Of a stretch of DNA of 64,000 nt, positions 9,934-19,557 are shown one piece after another (the stretch's first letter is position 1; the number at the start of each line of letters is the position of its first letter). The position numbers and the translations under genes were made by a program. Source of the stretch: an uncultured Clostridia bacterium (GTDB lineage Bacteria > Bacillota > Clostridia > Peptostreptococcales > Anaerovoracaceae); NCBI GenBank assembly GCA_945830395.1, contig CALZYE010000004.1, positions 54,342 through 118,341 of the forward strand, written 5' to 3'. The notes beneath the pieces were generated by a model that did not search any database, was not told the DNA's origin, and saw only the letters and a list, made by a program, of their open reading frames with translations.

Positions 9934-11377
9934 GACAGAAAGATGCATCAGGGAAATCAGAGGAATAACAGCTTTTGAAATATTTGAAAGGCTAAGGGAA
10001 AAAGGGGATTTTTTATTGGAATCTTCGCTTAAAAATCAGCTGGGAAAGTTTACGATTGCAGGATTTAAGCCCTATTTATCCATTGAAGAGTGCGGCAGAG
10101 GGTTTACGGTCAACGGGAAAGCTTTTCAAGGTGATATTTTGTCGTATATAAAAAAATATTTGAAAGAGAATGGCATAACTGAAAAAGATCTTGAAATGAT
10201 GGGAATTTCCGGGGAAGATATTCCTTTTGTGGACGGCTGCATAGGATACTTTACCTACGGTTTCGGAATGGGGCAGATGGGCATTAAGTCGAAGCATCGC
10301 GAGAAAATTAAGATGCCGAAGGCTATGTTTAAGTTCTATGATTTTGTTGTAGTGGAAAACCATGAGGAAAATAGGATTTTCCTAATTTGTAACGGTAAGA
10401 CCAATGACAGCAGAGAGCTTATGGAGGAAGTTTCCCGAAAAATTGAAGCCCTTAAACACGATATAGACCGCGGGGAAGAGAGGAACCGGAAGGAAGTAAA
10501 TTACTTTCAGAAAGAAGGAAAGCACCTTAGAAATGGTGAAAAACTTTGCTTCGGGAATAAGAACAGCTGGAAATGTGATTTTAGTAAGGAAGAATATAAG
10601 AGGGCCGTTTCCCACATGATTGAACGCATATGTGCAGGCGACATATATGTGGTAAATATGACTCAGCAGTTGAATATTTCCGGCGAAAAAAAGCCGTTTC
10701 AGGTATACACCTCGTTGAGAGAAAGAAATCCTGCGCCCTTTTCTGCATTTCTTGAGGAGGATGAGTATTCAATCCTCTGTGCATCCCCTGAAAGATTCCT
10801 GAAGTGTGAGTCGGGAAGGGTGTGGACGAGACCTATTAAGGGGACAAGGCGCAGGGGCGTGACAGAACAAGAGGATCTTCAGTTTAGGGAGGAACTTGCA
10901 AACTCAGAAAAAGACAGGTGCGAGCTGCGGATGATTGTGGATCTTGAGCGCAACGATTTCAATAAGGTGTGTGCTCCGGGGAGTGTAAAGGTTCCGCGAA
11001 TGTTTGATATTGAAGAATATGCAACGGTTTTTCACCTGTCATCGACAGTTGAGGGAACCTTGGGAGACAGTGATGTCACAGACTTAATTTCTGCATCATT
11101 TCCGGGGGGCTCCATTACCGGAGCTCCGAAGAGAAGAGCCATGGAACTCATTGACGATATAGAAAAGTCTTCCAGAGGTCTTTATACAGGATGCATAGGA
11201 TATATAGGACTTGACGGAAACTGCGATTTTAATATAGTAATCAGGACGGCGGTATATCAGGACGGCATATATCAGATGGGCGCCGGCGGAGGCATAACAT
11301 GGGAGTCGGAGCTTGAGTTTGAGTATGAAGAAGTCTTTCAAAAGGCGCTTGCCCTTGAGAAAGCCATAGTGGAGTGA
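9923..11377 (+). CDS. pabB: Aminodeoxychorismate synthase component I
   Basis: Chorismate-binding motifs PIKGTRRRG, ELRMIVDLERNDFNKVC, SFPGGSITGAPKRRAMELID. Confidence 0.93.
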   Translation: MKTKTERCIREIRGITAFEIFERLREKGDFLLESSLKNQLGKFTIAGFKPYLSIEECGRGFTVNGKAFQGDILSYIKKYLKENGITEKDLEMMGISGEDIPFVDGCIGYFTYGFGMGQMGIKSKHREKIKMPKAMFKFYDFVVVENHEENRIFLICNGKTNDSRELMEEVSRKIEALKHDIDRGEERNRKEVNYFQKEGKHLRNGEKLCFGNKNSWKCDFSKEEYKRAVSHMIERICAGDIYVVNMTQQLNISGEKKPFQVYTSLRERNPAPFSAFLEEDEYSILCASPERFLKCESGRVWTRPIKGTRRRGVTEQEDLQFREELANSEKDRCELRMIVDLERNDFNKVCAPGSVKVPRMFDIEEYATVFHLSSTVEGTLGDSDVTDLISASFPGGSITGAPKRRAMELIDDIEKSSRGLYTGCIGYIGLDGNCDFNIVIRTAVYQDGIYQMGAGGGITWESELEFEYEEVFQKALALEKAIVE

Positions 11378-11456
11378 AAAAGAAATTTCGGAAAACTTAC
11401 GACGAACCGGAATTACTCTTGAGGGAGATATATTGGATTAAGAGGACATATAAAAA

Positions 11457-12251
11457 ATGAAGTTTGACAGCGGATATGCATTTGGAATAGGAGCTTTTGA
11501 AACCATATCTATTTACAAGGGGAAACCTGTGCTTTTCGATATGCACTTGGAGAGACTGAACGGAACCCTTAATTTTCTTGGCATCAATAAGTATATTGAG
11601 GCAAGGGATGTTCTTGAATTCTGCTTTGCAGGCGGGGAGAAAGAGGATTTTTCTCTAAGAGAATACTGCAGGAAACCTCACAGTTTTTTCAGGGACAAAG
11701 GCGTGCTTAAGTTGATGGTTTCTCAGGAAAATAATATTTTTTCGGTAAGAGAGAATCCTTACGATATTTCAGACATGAACAGCGCAGTTTCTCTGGGAGT
11801 GCCTGATGTTATCAGAAATGAAACCTCTCCGTTTGTAAATCATAAGACATTTAATTACGGTGAAAATCTCTTTCTGAAGAAAGATGCCGTAGAAAATGGA
11901 TTGCACGATTACCTTTTTTTAAATTCTAAGGGAAATGTTGCAGAAACCTCTACAGGAAATATTTTCTTTGTGAGAGAGGGAAAACTTTTTACACCCGGGG
12001 CAGAGGACGGAATTTTGCCGGGAGTTATGAGGCGCTTTGTTTTGGAAAGAAGTGAAGACATTGTTGAAACTGAGATTGCTTTTTCGGAGCTTGACAGCTT
12101 TGAAGAGTGTTTTGTCACCAACTCCCTTACAGGTATTTTGCCGGTGATAAGGGTGGAGGGTTTTTCCTTTGAAGTCGGGGAAAAAACTGCGGAGTTAAAG
12201 AAGCTCTATTTAAATTATCTGGAAGAATTTGACGGAAAAAATATTTTATAA
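11457..12251 (+). CDS. pabC: Aminotransferase class IV, probable aminodeoxychorismate lyase
   Basis: FGIGAFETISIYKGKPVLFDMHLERL...NGLHDYLFLNSKGNVAETSTGNIFFV; third gene of the pab cluster. Confidence 0.85.
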   Translation: MKFDSGYAFGIGAFETISIYKGKPVLFDMHLERLNGTLNFLGINKYIEARDVLEFCFAGGEKEDFSLREYCRKPHSFFRDKGVLKLMVSQENNIFSVRENPYDISDMNSAVSLGVPDVIRNETSPFVNHKTFNYGENLFLKKDAVENGLHDYLFLNSKGNVAETSTGNIFFVREGKLFTPGAEDGILPGVMRRFVLERSEDIVETEIAFSELDSFEECFVTNSLTGILPVIRVEGFSFEVGEKTAELKKLYLNYLEEFDGKNIL

Positions 12252-12260
12252 AAAATTTAC

Positions 12261-12313
12261 TTGACAACTAAACAGAAAAGAATTAAACTACAGTTGAACA
12301 ATAATTCAACTGT
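12261..12313 (+). promoter_or_regulatory. Putative promoter and ArsR/SmtB-type operator upstream of the metal-efflux operon
   Basis: TTGACA (12261-12266), 17-bp spacer, TAAACT (12284-12289), then perfect inverted repeat ACAGTTGAA-CAATAA-TTCAACTGT (12290-12313), containing TGAACAnnnATTCA. Confidence 0.6.
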
Positions 12314-12374
12314 TTGTTTTTTGTGAGAGGATTTACAGATATTATGTGCAGGATGTTTTGTAATTGGAGGTAAT

Positions 12375-12743
12375 ATGGCGTCTAAGAAGAATGAGGATAT
12401 GTATCGCTGTGACTGCAATGTGATTCACGAAGAAGTTATTGAGAAGGTTGGAGAACACATGCCTGAGGATGATACTCTGATGGATCTGGCAGATGCCTTT
12501 AAGGTTTTCAGCGACTCCACGAGGCTGAAGATTTTATGTGCGCTTTTGCAGGAGGAGATGTGCGTATGTGACATTTCTTCGCTATTGGGAATGTCAAAAT
12601 CGGCAGTTTCACATCAGCTTCGCACTTTGAAGCAGACGAACTTGGTGAAAAACAGAAGAAGCGGGAAGGAAGTATACTATTCTATTGCTGACAAGCATGT
12701 GGAAACCATTATAAATAACGGTATGGAACATGTTTTGGAATGA
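12375..12743 (+). CDS. ArsR/SmtB-family metal-responsive repressor (CadC-like)
   Basis: Winged HTH ALLQEEMCVCDISSLLGMSKSAVSHQLRTLKQTNLVKNRRSGKEVYYSIAD; N-terminal CDC plus MCVCD cysteines as in CadC-type sensors. Confidence 0.9.
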   Translation: MASKKNEDMYRCDCNVIHEEVIEKVGEHMPEDDTLMDLADAFKVFSDSTRLKILCALLQEEMCVCDISSLLGMSKSAVSHQLRTLKQTNLVKNRRSGKEVYYSIADKHVETIINNGMEHVLE

Positions 12744-12813
12744 TAAAATCGTATGTTTTCGTAAACCGTAGCGTCAGATTTGGCACTACGAAATTGTATC
12801 GGGGAGGTAAAAA

Positions 12814-13032
12814 ATGAAAAAGAAATTTAAGATGGATGAACTGCAGTGTGCAAACTGCGCAGCTAAGATGGAAGCTGCAATCAAAGAAATTCCGGGTGTT
12901 TTGAATGCAAATATGAATTTTATCATGCAAAAGCTGACACTGGAGGCCGATGATGACAAATTTGAGGAAATCATAGAGGAAGCTCAAAAAATATGCGATA
13001 AGTTTGAGCCGGGAATTAAAATCGTTAGATAA
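12814..13032 (+). CDS. Stand-alone heavy-metal-associated (HMA) domain protein
   Basis: 72 aa; MDELQCANCAAKMEAAIKEIPGVLNANMNFIMQKLTLEAD. Confidence 0.85.
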   Translation: MKKKFKMDELQCANCAAKMEAAIKEIPGVLNANMNFIMQKLTLEADDDKFEEIIEEAQKICDKFEPGIKIVR

Positions 13033-13106
13033 GAAATTTGCCGAAGTAAACCGGTTATTTCGGCATTACCCTTACCAAAGAAGCAGTATAAAGAGGCAGT
13101 ATTGAG

Positions 13107-14975
13107 ATGGATAAGAACAAGAAGAAGCTAATCAGATTTATAATTTGCGCAGTCTTATTTGCAGGAATTGAAGTAATACGAAGAACGCTGTTAAAAAGTT
13201 ATTTTAACGAAGAAATTTGGATAGGATATTTTCTGTATGTTCCCACATATCTTTTGGCTGCATACGATATTCTCTTCAAAGCGTTTAAGAATATATCGAG
13301 AGGACAGATATTCGATGAAAACTTTTTGATGATGATAGCGACATTCGGGGCTTTCGGAATAAGGGAATTTTCTGAGGCGCTGGCGGTTATATTGTTTTAT
13401 CAGCTTGGAGAACTTTTTCAGGATTATGCGCTGGGTAAGAGCAGAAACTCAATTAAGGAACTGATGGAGATATGTCCTGAATATGCAAATTTGGAGACGG
13501 AGTCATCGGTAGAGACGGTAGATCCTGATGATGTTCCTGTGGGAAGCATAATTGTAGTTAAGCCGGGTGAGAGAATCGCCCTTGACGGACTGGTTATAGA
13601 GGGAGATTCCATGGTTGATACATCTTCTCTCACCGGAGAATCTGTACCTGCAAGAGTGACCAAGGGAGATGAGGTTATAAGCGGCTGCGTAAACGGAAGC
13701 GGTCTTCTGAGAGTGAAAACTACCAAAGAGTTTGAGGATTCAACAGTTTCAAGAATACTTGAACTTGTGGAAAATGCCACGGGGAAGAAGGCAAAAGTGG
13801 AGAACTTTATAACACGATTTGCAAGGGTATATACACCGATTGTAACTGTAGGTGCAGTGCTTCTTGCCACCGTTCCGCTGCTATTTTTCGGCGGTGCTTT
13901 CTCAGACTGGCTGCAAAGGGCATGTGTATTTCTGGTTATATCCTGTCCCTGCGCTTTGGTTATTTCCGTTCCGCTGGGATTCTTCGGCGGTATAGGAGCC
14001 GCATCTAAAGCAGGTATCCTTGTTAAAGGCGGAAATTATATTGAAGCAATATCGAAGATGAATACGATGGTGTTTGATAAAACGGGAACACTGACTGAAG
14101 GAAATTTTGTGGTCAGCGAAGTTGCGCCTGAAAACATGTCAAAGGAAGAGCTTATTTGCATCGCGGCACTTGCGGAAGGCTATTCCAATCACCCTATAGC
14201 ACTTTCTGTCAAAGAGGCTGCCAAAGCTGAGCCGGATTTATCCAAGGTAAAGAGTATTGAAGACATTTCCGGGAAGGGAATTGTTGCAGAGACCGAAAAT
14301 GGAAGTATAATTCTGGGTAATCCAAGGATTATGGAGGAAAATGGAATAAAGATCCGAGAAAACGATGCACCGGGGACTGTAATCTATGTTGCAGAGAACC
14401 AAACCTTTTTGGGAAGTATCGTGATTTCAGATACGGTAAAAAAGGGTGCAAAAGAGGCGATTCAAAATGCAAAGGAAATGGGAATAGAAAACTGCATAAT
14501 GCTTACCGGAGACAAGAAGCAGGTTGCAGAAAGCGTGTGCAGAGAACTTGGGATAGACGAGTGGTACAGTGAGCTTTTGCCTCAGGATAAAGTTGAAATA
14601 ATGGACCGAATTCTGAAAAAGACACATGCTAAAGGATTTTTAGGCTTTGCAGGAGACGGTATTAATGATGCTCCCGTACTTGCCCGTGCAGATGTAGGCT
14701 TTGCAATGGGCAGCATGGGCTCAGATGCAGCTATTGAGGCTGCAGATGTTGTGATAATGGACGATGATTTGGATAAGATAGGCAGAATAATTCGCATATC
14801 GAGAAAGACCATGTCCATAGTAAAAGCAAATATTGTATTTGCAATCGGAGTAAAATTTCTGGTCCTCGGACTGGGAGCTTTGGGCATTGCCAACATGTGG
14901 TCGGCGGTATTTGCAGATGTGGGAGTTGCAACCCTGTGCATTCTTAATTCCATGAGAATGCTCAGGTATGGATGA
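13107..14975 (+). CDS. Heavy-metal (Cd/Zn/Pb-type) translocating P1B ATPase lacking the N-terminal HMA domain
   Basis: SLTGES, SCPCALVISVPLGFFGGIG (CPC), VFDKTGTLTEG, GDGINDAPVLARADVGFAMG. Confidence 0.93.
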   Translation: MDKNKKKLIRFIICAVLFAGIEVIRRTLLKSYFNEEIWIGYFLYVPTYLLAAYDILFKAFKNISRGQIFDENFLMMIATFGAFGIREFSEALAVILFYQLGELFQDYALGKSRNSIKELMEICPEYANLETESSVETVDPDDVPVGSIIVVKPGERIALDGLVIEGDSMVDTSSLTGESVPARVTKGDEVISGCVNGSGLLRVKTTKEFEDSTVSRILELVENATGKKAKVENFITRFARVYTPIVTVGAVLLATVPLLFFGGAFSDWLQRACVFLVISCPCALVISVPLGFFGGIGAASKAGILVKGGNYIEAISKMNTMVFDKTGTLTEGNFVVSEVAPENMSKEELICIAALAEGYSNHPIALSVKEAAKAEPDLSKVKSIEDISGKGIVAETENGSIILGNPRIMEENGIKIRENDAPGTVIYVAENQTFLGSIVISDTVKKGAKEAIQNAKEMGIENCIMLTGDKKQVAESVCRELGIDEWYSELLPQDKVEIMDRILKKTHAKGFLGFAGDGINDAPVLARADVGFAMGSMGSDAAIEAADVVIMDDDLDKIGRIIRISRKTMSIVKANIVFAIGVKFLVLGLGALGIANMWSAVFADVGVATLCILNSMRMLRYG

Positions 14976-15055
14976 ACATGAGATTGCAGGTAAGAAACAG
15001 GCTTTTAGCTGCAATTTTTCAGGTAAAACAGATAACAAAGAAAGGGACGGAGAGG

Positions 15056-15826
15056 TTAACTCAAAGTTCCTTTTTTTCTTTTTCTAAGCAGAAAGCAGAA
15101 AGTAGAAATTAAAATTAGGACAAAACTTATATATTGCGAGGTGGATACACCCCAATATACACCTCTTACGGAATCAAAACGAAGAAATTCTATCAAAACT
15201 CTAATGAGACCATAGAGAAAAAGGTAAATTTCTATATTGTATGAGGATTTACTTTTTTTACTAAGAGTATAGAGAATTACTGAAAGAAGAAATAAAAGGA
15301 TTGATTCCAGCAATTGTACGGGAAACAGTGAAATGTTGTGAGGTGCAAAAGAATTGGAGGGAAACTGCACAGCACCTATTTTTGAATAGGGTATGCCATA
15401 GCAGCATCCTACGAAAAAACACCCTAATCTTCCAAAAGCATGGGCTAAAGGTATTGCAAAAATATATTTTTTTAAAAAATCAATGGTTTGTATCTTATGA
15501 ATTTTACCACATGAAAGTGATGTAAAAACTCCCAAAATCAGACCGCCATAGAATACAAAACCGCCATTTATTATCAGAGGAATATTTTTTGGTTGAAAAA
15601 GAGTATCCCAACCTATTTGGTTTAGAAGTACTGCGATGTACATGAGTTTTGCTCCTATAAATCCGCCGATAAGCCCGTATCCCTCGAGAATAATAATATC
15701 ATCAATAGAATCCCTATTTTTTTTCGCCATATGAAAAACGGATATATTTGCGATTATAATTCCGGATGCAATTAAAATTCCGTATGTTGAAATTTTGCTG
15801 TTTAGAATATTTATATATGGTAACAT
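15056..15826 (-). CDS. lgt: Prolipoprotein diacylglyceryl transferase family protein
   Basis: Lgt-like multi-pass protein: STYGILIASGIII..., INGGFVFYGGLILG, IPLAHAFGRLGCFFVGCCYG, FPVQLLES, GLIRVLIEFLRFD. Confidence 0.85.
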   Translation of the reverse strand: MLPYINILNSKISTYGILIASGIIIANISVFHMAKKNRDSIDDIIILEGYGLIGGFIGAKLMYIAVLLNQIGWDTLFQPKNIPLIINGGFVFYGGLILGVFTSLSCGKIHKIQTIDFLKKYIFAIPLAHAFGRLGCFFVGCCYGIPYSKIGAVQFPSNSFAPHNISLFPVQLLESILLFLLSVILYTLSKKSKSSYNIEIYLFLYGLIRVLIEFLRFDSVRGVYWGVSTSQYISFVLILISTFCFLLRKRKKGTLS

Positions 15827-15897
15827 GAGTCTTTTGATATTAAATAAAAAAGTACTGAAGTGTCAAATAGACACTCCAGTCTTTAAATAAATTACAA

Positions 15898-16170
15898 CTA
15901 ATTTCCACTTAATACTGAGTTTAATGATGTAGCCGTACCGCTTGCACAAGCTACACAAGCAGCATATAAAACTACACCCAGTACCAGTCCTATGATTGAA
16001 CAGATAAGTCCGGCTGTTGCAATTGACTTTGTTTCAGCATTTTTTCTGCCTAAAGCACCTAAAATAGTTCCTATAGCGCCGATGATGGATCCCAGCCATC
16101 CAAATACCCCGGCAGAAAAAACTCCGCATAGAATAGATACAATTCCTAATACTAATGATGCGACTCCCAT
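15898..16170 (-). CDS. Small membrane protein (DUF4190-like)
   Basis: 90 aa with two glycine-rich hydrophobic helices: MGVASLVLGIVSILCGVFSAGVFGWLGSIIGAIGTILGALGRK... Confidence 0.6.
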   Translation of the reverse strand: MGVASLVLGIVSILCGVFSAGVFGWLGSIIGAIGTILGALGRKNAETKSIATAGLICSIIGLVLGVVLYAACVACASGTATSLNSVLSGN

Positions 16171-16200
16171 TCTGTTTCCTTATCCTTTCTCTCTTCTGAA

Positions 16201-16599
16201 TTACTCCTCTGTACTGGTTACTTTAGCCAACTTCTTATTTATGCGTGTCATTACTTTGGTGTAGTATTTGGCATCTTCCTCTGAAAGCTTAGATTGATCA
16301 ATTTTTTCAAGTTTTTCCATCATTTTGGTATACTTGGTCAGATAGTTTGTGTAGTCTGTAATCATACCTAATGCATCGTCAGAATTTTGATACTTGTTCA
16401 TAAAGCTAACATACTCATCAAAGAAATCTTCGTAAGAATCCATTAATTTTTTAAACTTCTTACTAACCGTAGGCTTTTTTTGTTCTGTCTGCGCCGTTTT
16501 CTTTTTCTCTTTGGATTCTGATGAATTTTTTCCCGCGCATCCCACCAGCAGACCGGTGCAGAGAAGTGATGACAGCAAAATTACCATTGCCTTCTTCAT
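16201..16599 (-). CDS. Predicted lipoprotein of unknown function
   Basis: MKKAMVILLSSLLCTGLLVGCAGKNSSESKEKKK: signal peptide with lipobox LVGC; RBS GGAGG upstream of 16599. Confidence 0.75.
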   Translation of the reverse strand: MKKAMVILLSSLLCTGLLVGCAGKNSSESKEKKKTAQTEQKKPTVSKKFKKLMDSYEDFFDEYVSFMNKYQNSDDALGMITDYTNYLTKYTKMMEKLEKIDQSKLSEEDAKYYTKVMTRINKKLAKVTSTEE

Positions 16600-16730
16600 T
16601 GATACCTCCATAAAAATTTAGATAGATAAAACCGCTCAGCACATCCAGTATATATATATATAGTCAAGACTTTTCGGAAAAATTTTATAAGAAAATTGGA
16701 TAAACTTACCACAAGAAAAAGGCAGCTTAT

Positions 16731-16773
16731 AAAAAAGTGAGATTCGTATGCCTTGGAAGCACACAAATCTCAC
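16731..16773 (-). terminator. Rho-independent terminator for the reverse-strand metallophosphoesterase gene
   Basis: Reverse strand: GTGAGATTTGTGTGC-TTCCAAG-GCATACGAATCTCAC-TTTTTT, 15-bp stem with G-U pairs. Confidence 0.85.
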
Positions 16774-16842
16774 CATGTCTTTGACCTATCAAATTGATAA
16801 TTTCACCTTCCTTTGAAAAATCGCAAGTTGCCACAGGTGTTT

Positions 16843-18012
16843 TCAATATTGGAAGTCAATTACTGCGATTTCACTCTTAGTCCCTATCCTTATAGGCGCC
16901 CCGGAGGTTCCTATTCCCGATGTTACGACGCTGTATACATTGTGAATAGTCTTTAACCCATAGGGATTTTCATATAGAAAACGGTCTATTATATTGCCGG
17001 GAAAATACTGCCCGTCTCTGGTATGCCCGCTTAGAGCAACATCGACACCGCTTTCCTGAAAACGCTTGAAGTCATCGGGCCTGTTCTGAAGCACAAAAAT
17101 CGGCATGCGGCTATCCAGAGAACCGGTAAGCGCCGAAACGGATGCACGCTTCTGAGTACTGTAGGAATCATCGGTTCTTGCCACAATCTGCACCCCGTTA
17201 ATATAGATGGTAATATCCTCAAGAATCTGAAAACCGCTGTCGGTCATATATTTGCTCATCTGTTCTCTGCTTGGATTCGGAGTATTGGGCATCAGGGTGA
17301 AGCCTGCGAAAAGAGGCTGTTCAATGTCGGTGTTGCCATATACGGCATAGACTCCCTGTTTAGCTTTTATTCCTTTCAAAATTTCTGAATACAGGTCGGG
17401 ATTCTTAAGAGAACTTAAGTAACTGCTGAATGTATTTCCGGCAACGAATACCGCATCCGCATCCTGCTTATTTATCTCTCTGACCATTGCTTTCAGCTGT
17501 TCCACATGGGTATTTGCACCTAACTGAAGGTCAGATATGAGCACTACCTTCAGCTTGCCGGAGGATGTGGTCTTTTTTGACGAGGTTATGTTATATTTGG
17601 TTGTTCTGACCTTATGAGAATTTACATGTCCGAAAACATTCAGTGACATGGAGACCAAAACGCATATACTCAGAACCGTAACGCCTATCCAAGGTGCAAC
17701 AACTGCTTTGTCGGGATTCTTATGGTTGATTATCCAAGCGATTCCTCTGAATACATGAAAGATAATCAGACAGCCCGTAAAATAAATAAGGAAGCCGAAC
17801 CACAGGTTTCCGTTGGTTTCCAAAATATTTCTCAGAGAGCCTTCCCCTAAAAAAGCAGCTCCCACAGGCATAAGACCTAAAGCGATAAAGATTAAATCGG
17901 TTAAAATTCTGGGAATTACGCTTTTTGATATGAGTTTAAGCCAGTGATTCAGCTGTAAAATCGTATATATGTATAATATTGAATATAGTGCAATTATTAT
18001 AAGTACTTTCAT
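16843..18012 (-). CDS. Membrane-anchored metallophosphoesterase
   Basis: N-terminal hydrophobic segments, then KVVLISDLQLGAN...DAVFVAGNTFSSY...YAVYGNTD...VALSGHTRDGQYFPG, degenerate metallophosphoesterase motifs. Confidence 0.75.
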   Translation of the reverse strand: MKVLIIIALYSILYIYTILQLNHWLKLISKSVIPRILTDLIFIALGLMPVGAAFLGEGSLRNILETNGNLWFGFLIYFTGCLIIFHVFRGIAWIINHKNPDKAVVAPWIGVTVLSICVLVSMSLNVFGHVNSHKVRTTKYNITSSKKTTSSGKLKVVLISDLQLGANTHVEQLKAMVREINKQDADAVFVAGNTFSSYLSSLKNPDLYSEILKGIKAKQGVYAVYGNTDIEQPLFAGFTLMPNTPNPSREQMSKYMTDSGFQILEDITIYINGVQIVARTDDSYSTQKRASVSALTGSLDSRMPIFVLQNRPDDFKRFQESGVDVALSGHTRDGQYFPGNIIDRFLYENPYGLKTIHNVYSVVTSGIGTSGAPIRIGTKSEIAVIDFQY

Positions 18013-18157
18013 AGTTTCTCCTTTCGACTGTTATAGTATTTTACAAAAATTTTATATAAAATACAATGTTATTTATATGAAATATGATATAATGATTAAA
18101 AAAATTGGCGATTAAAATATTGATTGAAATCGGAAATAAGCAATGTGGGAGGATAGA

Positions 18158-19027
18158 ATGGAAGTTTTTAAGCCTGTTAAGGAAGGAAAAGTAAGAGAGA
18201 TATACGACAACAACGAAAGTCTGATCATGGTGGCCACCGATAGAATTTCAGCATTTGACCATATTCTGAAGAATAAGATTACAGATAAAGGTGCAATTTT
18301 AACCCAGATGTCAAAGTTTTGGTTTGACCTGACAAAGGATATAGTTCCAAACCATATGATTTCTGTGGACAATAACGATATGCCGGAGTTTTTCAGGCAG
18401 GAGGGGTATGTGGGAAACAGCACCATGTGTAAGAAACTCACCATGCTTCCGGTTGAATGTATCGTCAGAGGATATATAACAGGCAGCGGCTGGGCAAGCT
18501 ACAAGAAGGACGGAACCGTTTGCGGAATCAAGCTCCCTGAAGGCTTAAAGGAGTCGGACAAGCTTCCCGAGCCCATTTATACCCCAAGCACAAAGGCGGA
18601 AATAGGAGATCACGATGAAAACATTTCCTTTGAGAAAAGCATCGAGGTGATAGAAAGAGAATTTCCGGGAAAGGGAAAGGAGTATGCGGCAAAGCTGAGA
18701 GACTATACCGTGGCGTTGTACAAGAAGTGTGCCGAATATGCCCTTGAAAGAGGAATTATTATAGCAGATACCAAGTTTGAATTTGGACTTGATGAAGAGG
18801 GGAATGTGGTTCTGGGAGATGAGATGTTGACTCCGGACAGCTCCAGATTTTGGCCTTTGGAGGGCTACGAACCCGGAAAATCACAGCCTTCTTATGACAA
18901 GCAGTTCGTCAGAGACTGGCTTAAGGCTAATCCGGACAGCGACTATCTTCTTCCGGATGATGTAATTGAAAAAACCGTTGCAAAGTATAAAGAGGCTTAT
19001 GAGCTGCTAACGGGAAAGGCTTTTTAA
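18158..19027 (+). CDS. purC: Phosphoribosylaminoimidazole-succinocarboxamide synthase
   Basis: MEVFKPVKEGKVREIYDNNESLIMVATDRISAFD...VECIVRGYITGSGWASYKKDGTVCGI...DEMLTPDSSRFWP; RBS GGAGG before 18158. Confidence 0.95.
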   Translation: MEVFKPVKEGKVREIYDNNESLIMVATDRISAFDHILKNKITDKGAILTQMSKFWFDLTKDIVPNHMISVDNNDMPEFFRQEGYVGNSTMCKKLTMLPVECIVRGYITGSGWASYKKDGTVCGIKLPEGLKESDKLPEPIYTPSTKAEIGDHDENISFEKSIEVIEREFPGKGKEYAAKLRDYTVALYKKCAEYALERGIIIADTKFEFGLDEEGNVVLGDEMLTPDSSRFWPLEGYEPGKSQPSYDKQFVRDWLKANPDSDYLLPDDVIEKTVAKYKEAYELLTGKAF

Positions 19028-19542
19028 TGGATAATCAGCAGTACAGTAATACCGTGGAAAAGATTGACGAAAGGGAAGAAAGGAAGAAAGAACTTGTTGA
19101 CAGCGGCAGGTTTCATGAGATGGTATCCCTTTTGGAAAAACACGGGCTTGAATTTTATGATGATGAGGTTCAGGACTATGTTCAGATGTTTGATGTTATC
19201 GGGGAGCTGTGTGAGAAAGCTGTGACATGGCAGGATTCGGTGCCGGCTTTTGCAAAGCTTGTTGCAATTTTAAATGACGAAAGCCTCGCTTGCGGAAGGG
19301 CGAAGATGAAGGCAATGTACGAGGAGCTTGATTCTTTGGGAGAAACAAAGGGTAAGCTGGACAGAAAGGGTAAGCTGTTTTTTTCCTTCAGCGTTTATGC
19401 CGCTTGCTCCGTAATTTCAGAGAAAGATGATAAAAAGCATTTTTTCATAGGTATGCCGGAGTTTGAATCTCCTGAGTATATCAAGTATAAGATGGAAGAA
19501 TATTGGGCAATCGACCCTTATATGTTTAATTTTGCTTTTTAG
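19027..19542 (+). CDS. Hypothetical protein, 171 aa
   Basis: Start overlaps the purC stop; acidic soluble protein; no family recognised. Confidence 0.6.
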   Translation: MDNQQYSNTVEKIDEREERKKELVDSGRFHEMVSLLEKHGLEFYDDEVQDYVQMFDVIGELCEKAVTWQDSVPAFAKLVAILNDESLACGRAKMKAMYEELDSLGETKGKLDRKGKLFFSFSVYAACSVISEKDDKKHFFIGMPEFESPEYIKYKMEEYWAIDPYMFNFAF

Positions 19543-19557
19543 AAAAGTTTTGTTGAG

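Noticed and set aside
15301-15525. 74-aa forward ORF inside the Lgt-like gene
   Set aside because: Antisense to a convincing multi-pass Lgt-family protein.
16646-16664. TATATATATATA tract
   Set aside because: Short AT microsatellite in an intergenic region; no evidence of function.
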